Origin: Sphingomonas bacterium | GTDB taxonomy: Bacteria; Pseudomonadota; Alphaproteobacteria; Sphingomonadales; Sphingomonadaceae | Length of the DNA: 64,000 bases | Assembly: GCA_030149245.1 (NCBI GenBank) | Contig: JASBRX010000036.1 | Span: forward strand, 61,768 to 125,767 | Direction of reading: 5' to 3' | Shown: positions 57,986 to 64,000 of the stretch, piece by piece | Numbering within the stretch: the first letter of the stretch is position 1 | How the letters are laid out: each line of letters opens with the position of its first letter | Made by a program: the position numbers and the translations under genes | Notes under the pieces: generated by a model | What the model was told of the DNA's origin: nothing | Seen by the model: only the letters and a program-made list of their open reading frames with translations | Database searches by the model: none

Positions 57986-58564
57986 ATGTCGAGTGGCGCG
58001 CAATCATTGCCAATGAAGCTTGAATCCGTTTTTGGTCCGATTCAGGAGGGGTGGGCTGGTCCCGCAATCGGAACCGTCGAGCCGGGTGTTCAGGTCGTTT
58101 CATTCGCCGGCACAAGATCAACTCCTCCGGTCCTCGCCACTCTAGGGCTGAGTGATCACATCTTGACCTCGCGGCAGAGCCAGCGCGGAATTCGGATCGA
58201 ACTGGTGTGCGTCGAGGTAGGCGACGTGGCGCATCTGGTGCCGCTAATGATGATGGTGTCGCAGAGGATAGTCCAGTCACACGACGCTGTGCTGAGAGGG
58301 GATTGGTTTAATATCAGCGGCTTATCCAGCGACTGGTCTGGTTTTTACATGACGCTACCCATCTTCATTGATGAGGTTGATCATGCGGTTCAGGCAGGCA
58401 ACGAGATCGTCAATCTGGTCTGGACCATTCCTATCAAGCAAGCTGAGGCTCACTTCATTGATCGGTCGGGGTGGCAGGCTTGGGAGGACGTGCTCGAAGA
58501 AAACTTAGACAAGCTGTCCGATCCTCGCCGCGCTTCGTTTATTGGAGCCGATGCTGCGTTCTAA
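57986..58564 (+). CDS. SUFU (suppressor of fused) domain protein
   Basis: A 192-residue protein resembling the SUFU family (VLATLGLSDHI, RGIRIELVCVEVG, VWTIPIKQAEAHFIDRSGW...L). In bacteria SUFU-like proteins often act as immunity proteins of toxin systems, but no toxin is adjacent. Codon use is less GC-biased than that of neighbours, hinting at transfer. The ATG at 57986 follows a GGAAA site. Confidence 0.78.
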   Translation: MSSGAQSLPMKLESVFGPIQEGWAGPAIGTVEPGVQVVSFAGTRSTPPVLATLGLSDHILTSRQSQRGIRIELVCVEVGDVAHLVPLMMMVSQRIVQSHDAVLRGDWFNISGLSSDWSGFYMTLPIFIDEVDHAVQAGNEIVNLVWTIPIKQAEAHFIDRSGWQAWEDVLEENLDKLSDPRRASFIGADAAF

Positions 58565-58603
58565 ACGGTCAACGCTGATGTTCCCTCCGGCCTCTTGCCC
58601 GCA

Positions 58604-59521
58604 CTACCGCCAAATCGCCCGCTGCGCGCTCAGCATATTCCGGATCGTCGTCGACGCCACGCCCGCCTGACCCATCGCGTTGCTGATCTGGTCCAGCCCC
58701 TTCACCACGTCACCCGCCGCGAACAGGCCGGGGATGCTGGTGCGCTGGTGATCATCGACCTCAAGGCACCCCTCCGCCGTCGCCGCCGCGCCCGCCGCAA
58801 CCGCCAGGTCGGATCGGATGCGCGACCCCAGCGCCGGGTAGATGCTGTCGAACGCCATCCGCCCATGCGCGGTATCCAGCGCAATCCGGTCGCCTTCGAT
58901 CGCATAGCCCCCGCATGGCCCGTCGACTCGCGCGATCCCCGCTTCCTCCAGCTTGGCGACACACGCCGCATCCAGTCGATGCTCCACGTCCGGCGCGATC
59001 AGCGTCACGTCGCGGGTGAAGCCGCGCAGGAACAGTGCCTCGCGCATCCCATGGTCGCCGGTCCCGATCACGCCCACACGCGTGTCGGTAACCTCATAGC
59101 CGTCGCACACCGGGCAGTAGCGCAGCAGCCCGCGCGCCAGCGCCGGATCATGCACCGCATCCTCCAGCCCCTCGGGGCGGTGATTGACCACACCGGTCGC
59201 CAGCAGCACCGACCGCGTCGCAACCCGCCGCGCGCCGGCATGGACGATAAAGCCATCCGCCACGGGCTCGAGCCGCGTCACCTTGGCCGCCTCACGCACC
59301 GCGCCATACAGTTCCGCTTGTGCCAGCATCCGCCGCAGCAACTCGACCCCCGCGATCCCCTCGGGATAGCCGGCATGATTGTGCGTGCGCGGGATCAGCG
59401 CCGCCCGGCTCGACCCGCAATCGAACAGCCGGATCGACAGGTGATAGCGCGCCAGATAGATCGCCGCCGTCAGCCCGGCCGGCCCAGCGCCGATGATGAT
59501 GCAATCTTCCATGCCCGCCAT
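58604..59521 (-). CDS. Thioredoxin-reductase-like FAD/NAD(P) oxidoreductase
   Basis: A 305-residue pyridine nucleotide-disulfide oxidoreductase with an FAD Rossmann motif [10 protein letters not shown] (N-terminal), a redox-active CPVCD (about residue 135), an NAD(P) motif GTGDHG and a C-terminal [10 protein letters not shown]. The layout is that of thioredoxin reductase, but the low-molecular-weight subgroup could serve another partner. It is on the minus strand, against its neighbours. Confidence 0.87.
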   Translation of the reverse strand: MAGMEDCIIIGAGPAGLTAAIYLARYHLSIRLFDCGSSRAALIPRTHNHAGYPEGIAGVELLRRMLAQAELYGAVREAAKVTRLEPVADGFIVHAGARRVATRSVLLATGVVNHRPEGLEDAVHDPALARGLLRYCPVCDGYEVTDTRVGVIGTGDHGMREALFLRGFTRDVTLIAPDVEHRLDAACVAKLEEAGIARVDGPCGGYAIEGDRIALDTAHGRMAFDSIYPALGSRIRSDLAVAAGAAATAEGCLEVDDHQRTSIPGLFAAGDVVKGLDQISNAMGQAGVASTTIRNMLSAQRAIWR

Positions 59522-59565
59522 AGCGCCGAGCGCGTAACATCGTTCCTTGAACGCTAGAGCGGTAT

Positions 59566-59588
59566 TGTATATACATCACGTATATACA
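59566..59588. promoter_or_regulatory. Palindromic operator of vapBC
   Basis: tgtatatac-atcac-gtatataca has perfect 9-base arms and lies 10 bases before the vapB start. AbrB-type antitoxins bind such palindromes to repress their own operon. It is AT-rich in a GC-rich context and overlaps the probable -10 region. Confidence 0.85.
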
Positions 59589-59598
59589 GGAGGCCGTG

Positions 59599-59871
59599 AT
59601 GGGCGATGAGTATCGCGCGAAGACGTTCAAGTCCGGCAATTCGGTCGCGCTGCGCCTGCCCAAGGCGCTAGGCATCAAGGAAGGAATGGAGATGAAGGTG
59701 CGCGAGGAACGCGGCAACTTCATCGTCGAACCGGTTCCTGAGACACCCAAGAAGATCGACATCAGCAAGTTCGCTGGAAAAGTCCCTTGGCTGAAACCGA
59801 TCCCGCCAGAGGATCGAATTTTTGAAGAGCGTGAACTGGACTGGGAACTGAAGCGGATCAAGGGTGACTGA
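59599..59871 (+). CDS. vapB: Antitoxin VapB (AbrB/SpoVT type)
   Basis: A 90-residue antitoxin. The N-terminal swapped-hairpin domain (AKTFKSGNSVALRLPKALGIKEGMEMKVREE) binds DNA and the C-terminal tail (residues 55-90) should wrap the toxin. The ATG at 59599 has AGGAGG five bases upstream; the track GTG is one codon earlier. It overlaps the toxin start by eight bases. Confidence 0.88.
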   Translation: MGDEYRAKTFKSGNSVALRLPKALGIKEGMEMKVREERGNFIVEPVPETPKKIDISKFAGKVPWLKPIPPEDRIFEERELDWELKRIKGD

Positions 59872-60247
59872 GCTGCGCTACCTTCTCGACACCAATATCT
59901 GCATCTACATTCTGGCGGATTTGACGAGCCCCGAGGCTCAGCGGTTGGCGCTACAGGACGCTGGGTCTGTGGGCGTTTCAGCGATCGTCTATGCCGAACT
60001 GGAGCGTGGTCTTGTGGGCGCAAGTCCAGAGGCGCGGGCGGCTGCGGATGCGCTCTACGAGGCCGCCCCGCCAGTCGACTTCGACCGGCGCGCCGCTGTC
60101 GCCTATGCACGAATACCGTTCAAACGCGGTAGTTTCGACCGCCTGATCGCCGCCCATGCCCTTTCGCTCAACCTCATTCTCGTGACCAACAACGAAGCCG
60201 ACTTCGCCGATATTCCCGGCCTCAAAACCGAAAACTGGACCCGATGA
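59864..60247 (+). CDS. vapC: Toxin VapC (PIN-domain ribonuclease)
   Basis: A 127-residue PIN domain with the acidic residues in [10 protein letters not shown] (Asp9), YAELERG (Glu), FDRLIAAHA (Asp) and TNNEADF (Asp). Family members cut tRNAs or rRNA. It starts with GTG inside vapB, and its stop overlaps the trmD start as ATGA, an unusual direct link between a tRNA-cutting toxin and a tRNA methyltransferase gene. Confidence 0.9.
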   Translation: MTELRYLLDTNICIYILADLTSPEAQRLALQDAGSVGVSAIVYAELERGLVGASPEARAAADALYEAAPPVDFDRRAAVAYARIPFKRGSFDRLIAAHALSLNLILVTNNEADFADIPGLKTENWTR

Positions 60248-60969
60248 CCTTCGCCACCACCGTCCTGACCCTCTACCCGGACATGTTTCCCGGCCCACTC
60301 GGCGCGTCCATCGCCGGGCGCGCGCTGAACGAGGGGAAATGGAGCCTCGACACCGTCCAGATCCGCGACTTCGCCACCGACAAGCACCGCACCGTCGATG
60401 ACACGCCGGCTGGGGGCGGGGCTGGGATGGTGCTCAAGCCCGACATCCTCGCCGCGGCGTGCGATTCAGTGGGTTATGACCGCCCGATGCTCGCCATGAC
60501 CCCGCGCGGCGCGCCGCTGACGCAGGATCGCGTGCGCGCGCTCGCTGCCGGTCCTGGCGTATCGATCCTGTGCGGCCGGTTCGAGGGGTTTGACGAGCGA
60601 TTGTTCGACGCGCGGCCGATCGAGCAGGTGTCGATCGGCGACTATGTGCTCTCGGGCGGCGAGATGGGCGCGCTGGTGCTGCTCGACGCTTGCATTCGGC
60701 TGCTTCCCGGCGTAATGGGCGCGCCTTCCAGCGGAGTCGAGGAAAGCTTCGAAAGCGGCCTTCTCGAATATCCGCAATATACCCGACCCGTCGAATGGGA
60801 AGGGCGCACGATCCCGCAAGTGCTGCGATCGGGGGATCATGCGCGGATCAACGCCTGGCGCAAGCAACAGGCCGAGACCGATACACGGCTAAGGAGGCCG
60901 GATCTTTGGGAGCGCCATGAGGGCGCTCGGGTCCAGTCTCCCTCTGGTGCGCGGCGCGAAAAGGAATGA
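60244..60969 (+). CDS. trmD: tRNA (guanine-37-N1)-methyltransferase TrmD
   Basis: A 241-residue SPOUT (trefoil-knot) methyltransferase with [30 protein letters not shown] (SAM-binding knot) and LEYPQYTRP. It makes m1G37, preventing frameshifts, and is normally essential. Its ATG overlaps the vapC stop by four bases, so its translation is probably coupled to the toxin. No separate promoter was spotted in the 3' part of vapC. Confidence 0.95.
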   Translation: MTFATTVLTLYPDMFPGPLGASIAGRALNEGKWSLDTVQIRDFATDKHRTVDDTPAGGGAGMVLKPDILAAACDSVGYDRPMLAMTPRGAPLTQDRVRALAAGPGVSILCGRFEGFDERLFDARPIEQVSIGDYVLSGGEMGALVLLDACIRLLPGVMGAPSSGVEESFESGLLEYPQYTRPVEWEGRTIPQVLRSGDHARINAWRKQQAETDTRLRRPDLWERHEGARVQSPSGARREKE

Positions 60970-60974
60970 GAGCC

Positions 60975-61367
60975 ATGAACCTGCTCCAGCAGATCGAGGC
61001 CGAGAACGTCGCAAAGTTCTCTGCCGACAAGAAGATCCCCGAATTCCGCCCGGGCGACACCGTCCGCGTCGGCGTGAAGGTCGTCGAAGGCGAGCGCACC
61101 CGCGTTCAGGCCTATGAAGGCGTCTGCATCGCCCGCGCCAACAAGGGCATGGGCAGCAACTTCACCGTGCGCAAGATTTCGTTCGGTGAGGGCGTCGAGC
61201 GCGTCTTCCCGCTCTACTCGCCGAACATCGACAGCATCGAAGTCGTCCGTCGCGGCGTCGTGCGTCGTGCGAAGCTCTATTATCTGCGCGGTCGTACCGG
61301 CAAGTCGGCACGTATCGCCGAGCGTCGCGACCCGCGTCCGGCCAAGACCACCGAAGCCGCCGAATAA
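60975..61367 (+). CDS. rplS: 50S ribosomal protein L19
   Basis: A 130-residue L19 ([64 protein letters not shown]). The ATG at 60975 is preferred over 60966 by family N-termini. It follows trmD by five bases and is followed by a terminator. Confidence 0.95.
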   Translation: MNLLQQIEAENVAKFSADKKIPEFRPGDTVRVGVKVVEGERTRVQAYEGVCIARANKGMGSNFTVRKISFGEGVERVFPLYSPNIDSIEVVRRGVVRRAKLYYLRGRTGKSARIAERRDPRPAKTTEAAE

Positions 61368-61397
61368 TCGGCCTTCGGCACGAACAAGCGCGAGGCG

Positions 61398-61424
61398 CGG
61401 GGCGAAAGCTTCCGCGCCCCGTTT
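61398..61424 (+). terminator. Intrinsic terminator after rplS
   Basis: The stem cggggcg / cgccccg with a 10-base loop is followed by TTTG. It lies 30 bases after the rplS stop. Confidence 0.65.
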
Positions 61425-61456
61425 GATTCCGGGCCATGCGACACTAAGTTGGGCGG

Positions 61457-61846
61457 GTGACAGCCCGATCCGCCGCCTTTCCCGCCACAGACGCCCGGCC
61501 AGCCCGGGCGGCGGCGCTGTGGATCGCCCTGCTCGTCGCGCTGGCCTCCTCGCTGCTCAGCAGCGGGCCGCCGCGCACCGTGGCGTTCGGCTCGGCGTTC
61601 AACCCCGCAACCACGGTCGAGGCACTTCGCCCGCTGCGACCCTCGCCGCGGATCGTCGCACCCGATGTCCGACCTGACCCCGATCCGGTCGCCGGGGCCG
61701 GTGGCGCGACGTTGCCCAGCGTGACGCCGCTGATCGTCCCGGCCCCCGATGCCGTCGACGCGCGACCGTCCAGCGTCGCGACCGCCTCCATAAGCCCGTC
61801 CCACCCGCCGCGTGTCGGCAGCCCCCGCGCGCCGCCTGTAGCCTGA
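61457..61846 (+). CDS. Hypothetical membrane or exported protein
   Basis: A 129-residue ORF with one hydrophobic segment (ALWIALLVALASSLLSS) and a Pro/Ala-rich remainder without a recognised fold. The start is GTG and codon use is GC-rich on the coding strand, but the low complexity makes it only moderately likely to be a real gene. It lies between the rplS terminator and the microprotein gene. Confidence 0.45.
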   Translation: MTARSAAFPATDARPARAAALWIALLVALASSLLSSGPPRTVAFGSAFNPATTVEALRPLRPSPRIVAPDVRPDPDPVAGAGGATLPSVTPLIVPAPDAVDARPSSVATASISPSHPPRVGSPRAPPVA

Positions 61847-61888
61847 CATTCCCCGTTCGCGCTGCGGCGCGGTTTCAGGAGAGATGTC

Positions 61889-62002
61889 ATGAAGAATGCG
61901 CACGACAAACGGCAGCCCTGGTGGTTTGCGCCGATCGTATGGAGTGGAATGGCGGCCAGCACGGCGGCTGCAGCGCTCGTGATCGGTGGCACCAGCGGCT
62001 GA
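61889..62002 (+). CDS. 37-residue membrane microprotein
   Basis: Too short for the ORF track. It reads MKNAHDKRQPWWFAPIVWSG, then an Ala/Gly-rich helix (MAASTAAAALVIGGTSG). A GGAGAG site lies five bases before the ATG. The amphipathic, Trp-rich start and single helix suggest an inner-membrane peptide. It precedes the antiporter gene by 58 bases. Confidence 0.6.
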   Translation: MKNAHDKRQPWWFAPIVWSGMAASTAAAALVIGGTSG

Positions 62003-62060
62003 CCGCACCGCCCGGACCGCACGCTGCGGTCCGGGCCAGAACCGGGACAGCTGCCAGCCT

Positions 62061-63698
62061 ATGCACCACACACCTCTAATTGCCACGATCGTGGCCGGAC
62101 TCGTCATCGCCTTCATCATGGGGGCGATCGCCCACAAGCTGAAGGTTTCGCCCATCGCGGGCTACCTCCTCGCCGGGATCATGGTCGGGCCGTTCACGCC
62201 CGGCTTTGTTGCCGATGGAGACCTGGCCGCAGAGCTGGCGGAGATCGGCGTCATCCTCCTGATGTTCGGCGTCGGCCTGCACTTCTCGCTGCGCGACCTG
62301 CTGGCGGTGCGCAAGATCGCGGTGCCCGGAGCGATCGGACAGATCGCCGCCGCAGTGGTGATGGGCATGGGTCTGTCCTGGACGCTGAGTTGGGACCCGC
62401 TCGCCGGATTCGTCTTCGGCCTGGCCCTGTCGGTCGCGAGCACGGTGGTGCTGCTGCGCGGGCTTCAGGGCTTCGGCATCGTCGATACTGAACGCGGGCG
62501 GATCGCGGTCGGCTGGCTGATCGTCGAGGATCTGGTGATGGTGCTCGCACTGGTGCTGCTGCCGGTGCTCGCGCAGATCGTGAAGAGCGACGGCCCGATG
62601 ACGTGGAGCGCGCTGCTGGTGCCGCTGGCGCAGATCGGGTTCAAGCTCACCGGCTTCCTCGTCGTCATGCTGCTGGTCGCGCGCCGCGTGATCCCGATGG
62701 CGCTGCATTGGGTGGTCCATACCGGATCGCGGGAGCTGTTCCGTCTCGCGGTCCTCGCCATCGCGCTCGGCGTCGCCTTCGGCGCGGCGGTAGTGTTCGA
62801 CGTGTCCTTCGCGCTGGGCGCCTTCTTCGCCGGCATGATCCTGGGCGAAACCCCGCTCAGCCGTCAGGCGACCGAGGAAACGCTGCCGCTGCGCGACGCG
62901 TTCGCGGTGCTGTTCTTCGTATCGGTCGGCATGTTGTTCAATCCGGCAGTGATCGTGGAGCAGCCGATCCCGCTGATCGCCACCGTCCTGATCATCGTGG
63001 TCGGCAAGTCGCTGGTCGCCTATGCCATCGTCCGGGCGCTCGGCCGCACGCATCGGATCGCCGTGACCGCCGCCGCCAGCCTTGCCCAGATCGGCGAATT
63101 TTCGTTCATCCTGGTCGGGCTCGGCGTATCGCTGCAGATCCTGCCGCCGGAAGGGCGCGATCTGGTGCTGGCAGGCGCGTTGCTGTCGATCCTCGCCAAT
63201 CCCTTTATCTTCAACGCCTTCGTCCCGCGCCGACAGGAGCAGACCGACCCGATCGAACCGCCGCGCGATACCGGCGACCGCACCGGCCACATCGTGCTGG
63301 TCGGCTATGGCCGGGTCGGCAAGCTGATCGCGCGCGATTTGCTGGCGAAGAAGCGCCCGTTCATCCTGATCGAGGATCAGCCGGACATCGCCACCATCGC
63401 GAAGGAAGCCGGGCTGGACGTCGTGCGCGGCAACGGCGTCGATCCCGAAGCGCTGAAGGCCGCCGGCGTGGACCGCGCCGCCAAGCTGCTGATCGCGATT
63501 CCCCACGGGTTCGAGGGCGGCGCCGTCGTCCAGGCTGCACGCGAGCTCAACCCCGGCATCGCCGTCGTCGCCCGCGCGCACTCCGACGCTGAAGTCGAAC
63601 ATCTCGAAGCCAAGGGCGCGGGCGACGTGGTCGTCGGCGAGCGCGAGATCGCCAGCCGCATGCTCAGCCTGTGCGCGGCGCGAGCGGGGCGGGCGTAA
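62061..63698 (+). CDS. ybaL: CPA2 family cation:proton antiporter (KefB/YbaL type) with TrkA-N domain
   Basis: A 545-residue protein: about 12-13 membrane helices of the Na+/H+ exchanger fold (KVSPIAGYLLAGIMVGPFTPGF, FALGAFFAGMILGETPLSRQ) and a C-terminal TrkA-N (RCK) domain (HIVLVGYGRVGKLIARDLL), which binds NAD(H) or nucleotides and gates the transporter. Potassium efflux coupled to protons is the usual role. Start 62061 matches the family; the track start at 61986 overlaps the microprotein. Confidence 0.9.
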   Translation: MHHTPLIATIVAGLVIAFIMGAIAHKLKVSPIAGYLLAGIMVGPFTPGFVADGDLAAELAEIGVILLMFGVGLHFSLRDLLAVRKIAVPGAIGQIAAAVVMGMGLSWTLSWDPLAGFVFGLALSVASTVVLLRGLQGFGIVDTERGRIAVGWLIVEDLVMVLALVLLPVLAQIVKSDGPMTWSALLVPLAQIGFKLTGFLVVMLLVARRVIPMALHWVVHTGSRELFRLAVLAIALGVAFGAAVVFDVSFALGAFFAGMILGETPLSRQATEETLPLRDAFAVLFFVSVGMLFNPAVIVEQPIPLIATVLIIVVGKSLVAYAIVRALGRTHRIAVTAAASLAQIGEFSFILVGLGVSLQILPPEGRDLVLAGALLSILANPFIFNAFVPRRQEQTDPIEPPRDTGDRTGHIVLVGYGRVGKLIARDLLAKKRPFILIEDQPDIATIAKEAGLDVVRGNGVDPEALKAAGVDRAAKLLIAIPHGFEGGAVVQAARELNPGIAVVARAHSDAEVEHLEAKGAGDVVVGEREIASRMLSLCAARAGRA

Positions 63699-63719
63699 TC
63701 CCGCTTCTTCTTCTCCTTC

Positions 63720-64000
63720 TATAACCCCTCCCGCTTGCGGGAGGGGCAGGGGAGGGTCTTCTTCTTTTTATTCTTCTTCCTTCCAACCCGCCGCGCGGAA
63801 GACAGAAGAAGAAGACCCTCACCCAACCCTCTCCCGCAAGCGGGAGAGGGCTAAGAAGGAAGGTGCGTGCTAATCCTCCCCCGCCAGGGGGAGGTGGCGC
63901 CGAAGGCGACGGAGGGGGAGGACGGCTGTGTCCTGTTGGCTCTTGCCGAACCCCTTCCTGGCCCGCCGTCAGCTGGGCGGACACCTCCCCCAGGCGGGGG
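63720..64000. repeat. Cluster of palindromic repeats at the right edge
   Basis: Three nested inverted repeats occur here: cccctcccgcttgcgggagggg; an outer pair around 63750-63830 rich in tcttctt/aagaaga; ctctcccgcaagcgggagag; and, from 63871, the cctcccccgccagggggagg family also seen at 50801. No gene is visible in the last 300 bases. Confidence 0.85.

Noticed and set aside
63720-64000. Possible CRISPR repeats
   Set aside because: The units are palindromes of different families and lengths without regular spacers.

Overview
The window is about 66% GC and reads like a chromosome of a sphingomonad (Sphingomonas-type alphaproteobacterium). The supporting signs are the alphaproteobacterial LexA box (GTTC-N7-GTTC type) in front of imuA-imuB-dnaE2, several families of short GC-rich intergenic palindromes typical of sphingomonads, and the ffh-rpsP-rimM...trmD-rplS housekeeping block. 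No taxonomic search could be run.

Layout. 1-8.4 kb: end of a biotin-dependent acyl-CoA carboxylase subunit, a class II aldolase, a GDT1-type manganese exporter behind a yybP-ykoY (Mn2+) riboswitch, and a B12 uptake operon btuB-F-C-D behind a cobalamin riboswitch. 9-14.7 kb: the SOS mutagenesis cassette imuA-imuB-dnaE2 with an exact LexA operator. 14.7-35.3 kb: an accessory region ending at a tRNA-Glu gene beside a deleted P4-type integrase, with IS3 and IS5 remnants inside. 35.5-41.2 kb: J-domain protein, 2Fe-2S protein, ECF sigma/anti-sigma/fasciclin, PepSY membrane protein, SufE, esterase. 41.4-45.8 kb: an enlarged phage-shock-protein (psp) locus with pspF and a sigma-54 promoter. 46-52.6 kb: sodB, a GxxExxY gene between inverted repeats, ispZ, ftsY, an MtaB-like methylthiotransferase with a palindromic element inside its coding sequence, DUF924, and a GGDEF-EAL protein. 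52.8-61.4 kb: ffh-rpsP-rimM and trmD-rplS, separated by seven accessory genes ending in a VapBC pair that overlaps trmD. 61.4-64 kb: small ORFs, a KefB/YbaL-type antiporter and repeats.

The main discovery candidate is in the accessory region. Genes at 15.18-22.96 kb form a five-gene, same-strand operon: a bacterial gasdermin, a trypsin-like protease with an N-terminal death-domain-like adaptor module, a helical protein carrying the same module, a single-pass membrane protein with an SH3b-like domain, and a large trypsin + EndoG-like nuclease + DUF1353 fusion. By analogy with known bacterial gasdermin operons this looks like an abortive-infection system, with homotypic adaptor assembly, proteolysis and pore formation, plus an unusual nuclease effector. 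Directly beyond it, on the other strand, is a 12-gene operon (23.5-33.4 kb) pairing an ExbB/MotA-like channel with a vWA protein that has a MotB-like N-terminal membrane segment, together with a Ser/Thr kinase, a PP2C phosphatase, four FHA proteins (one also a periplasmic trypsin-like protease) and a YiiX-like papain-fold protein. I infer a phosphorylation-controlled, ion-driven envelope complex and do not recognise it as a named system.
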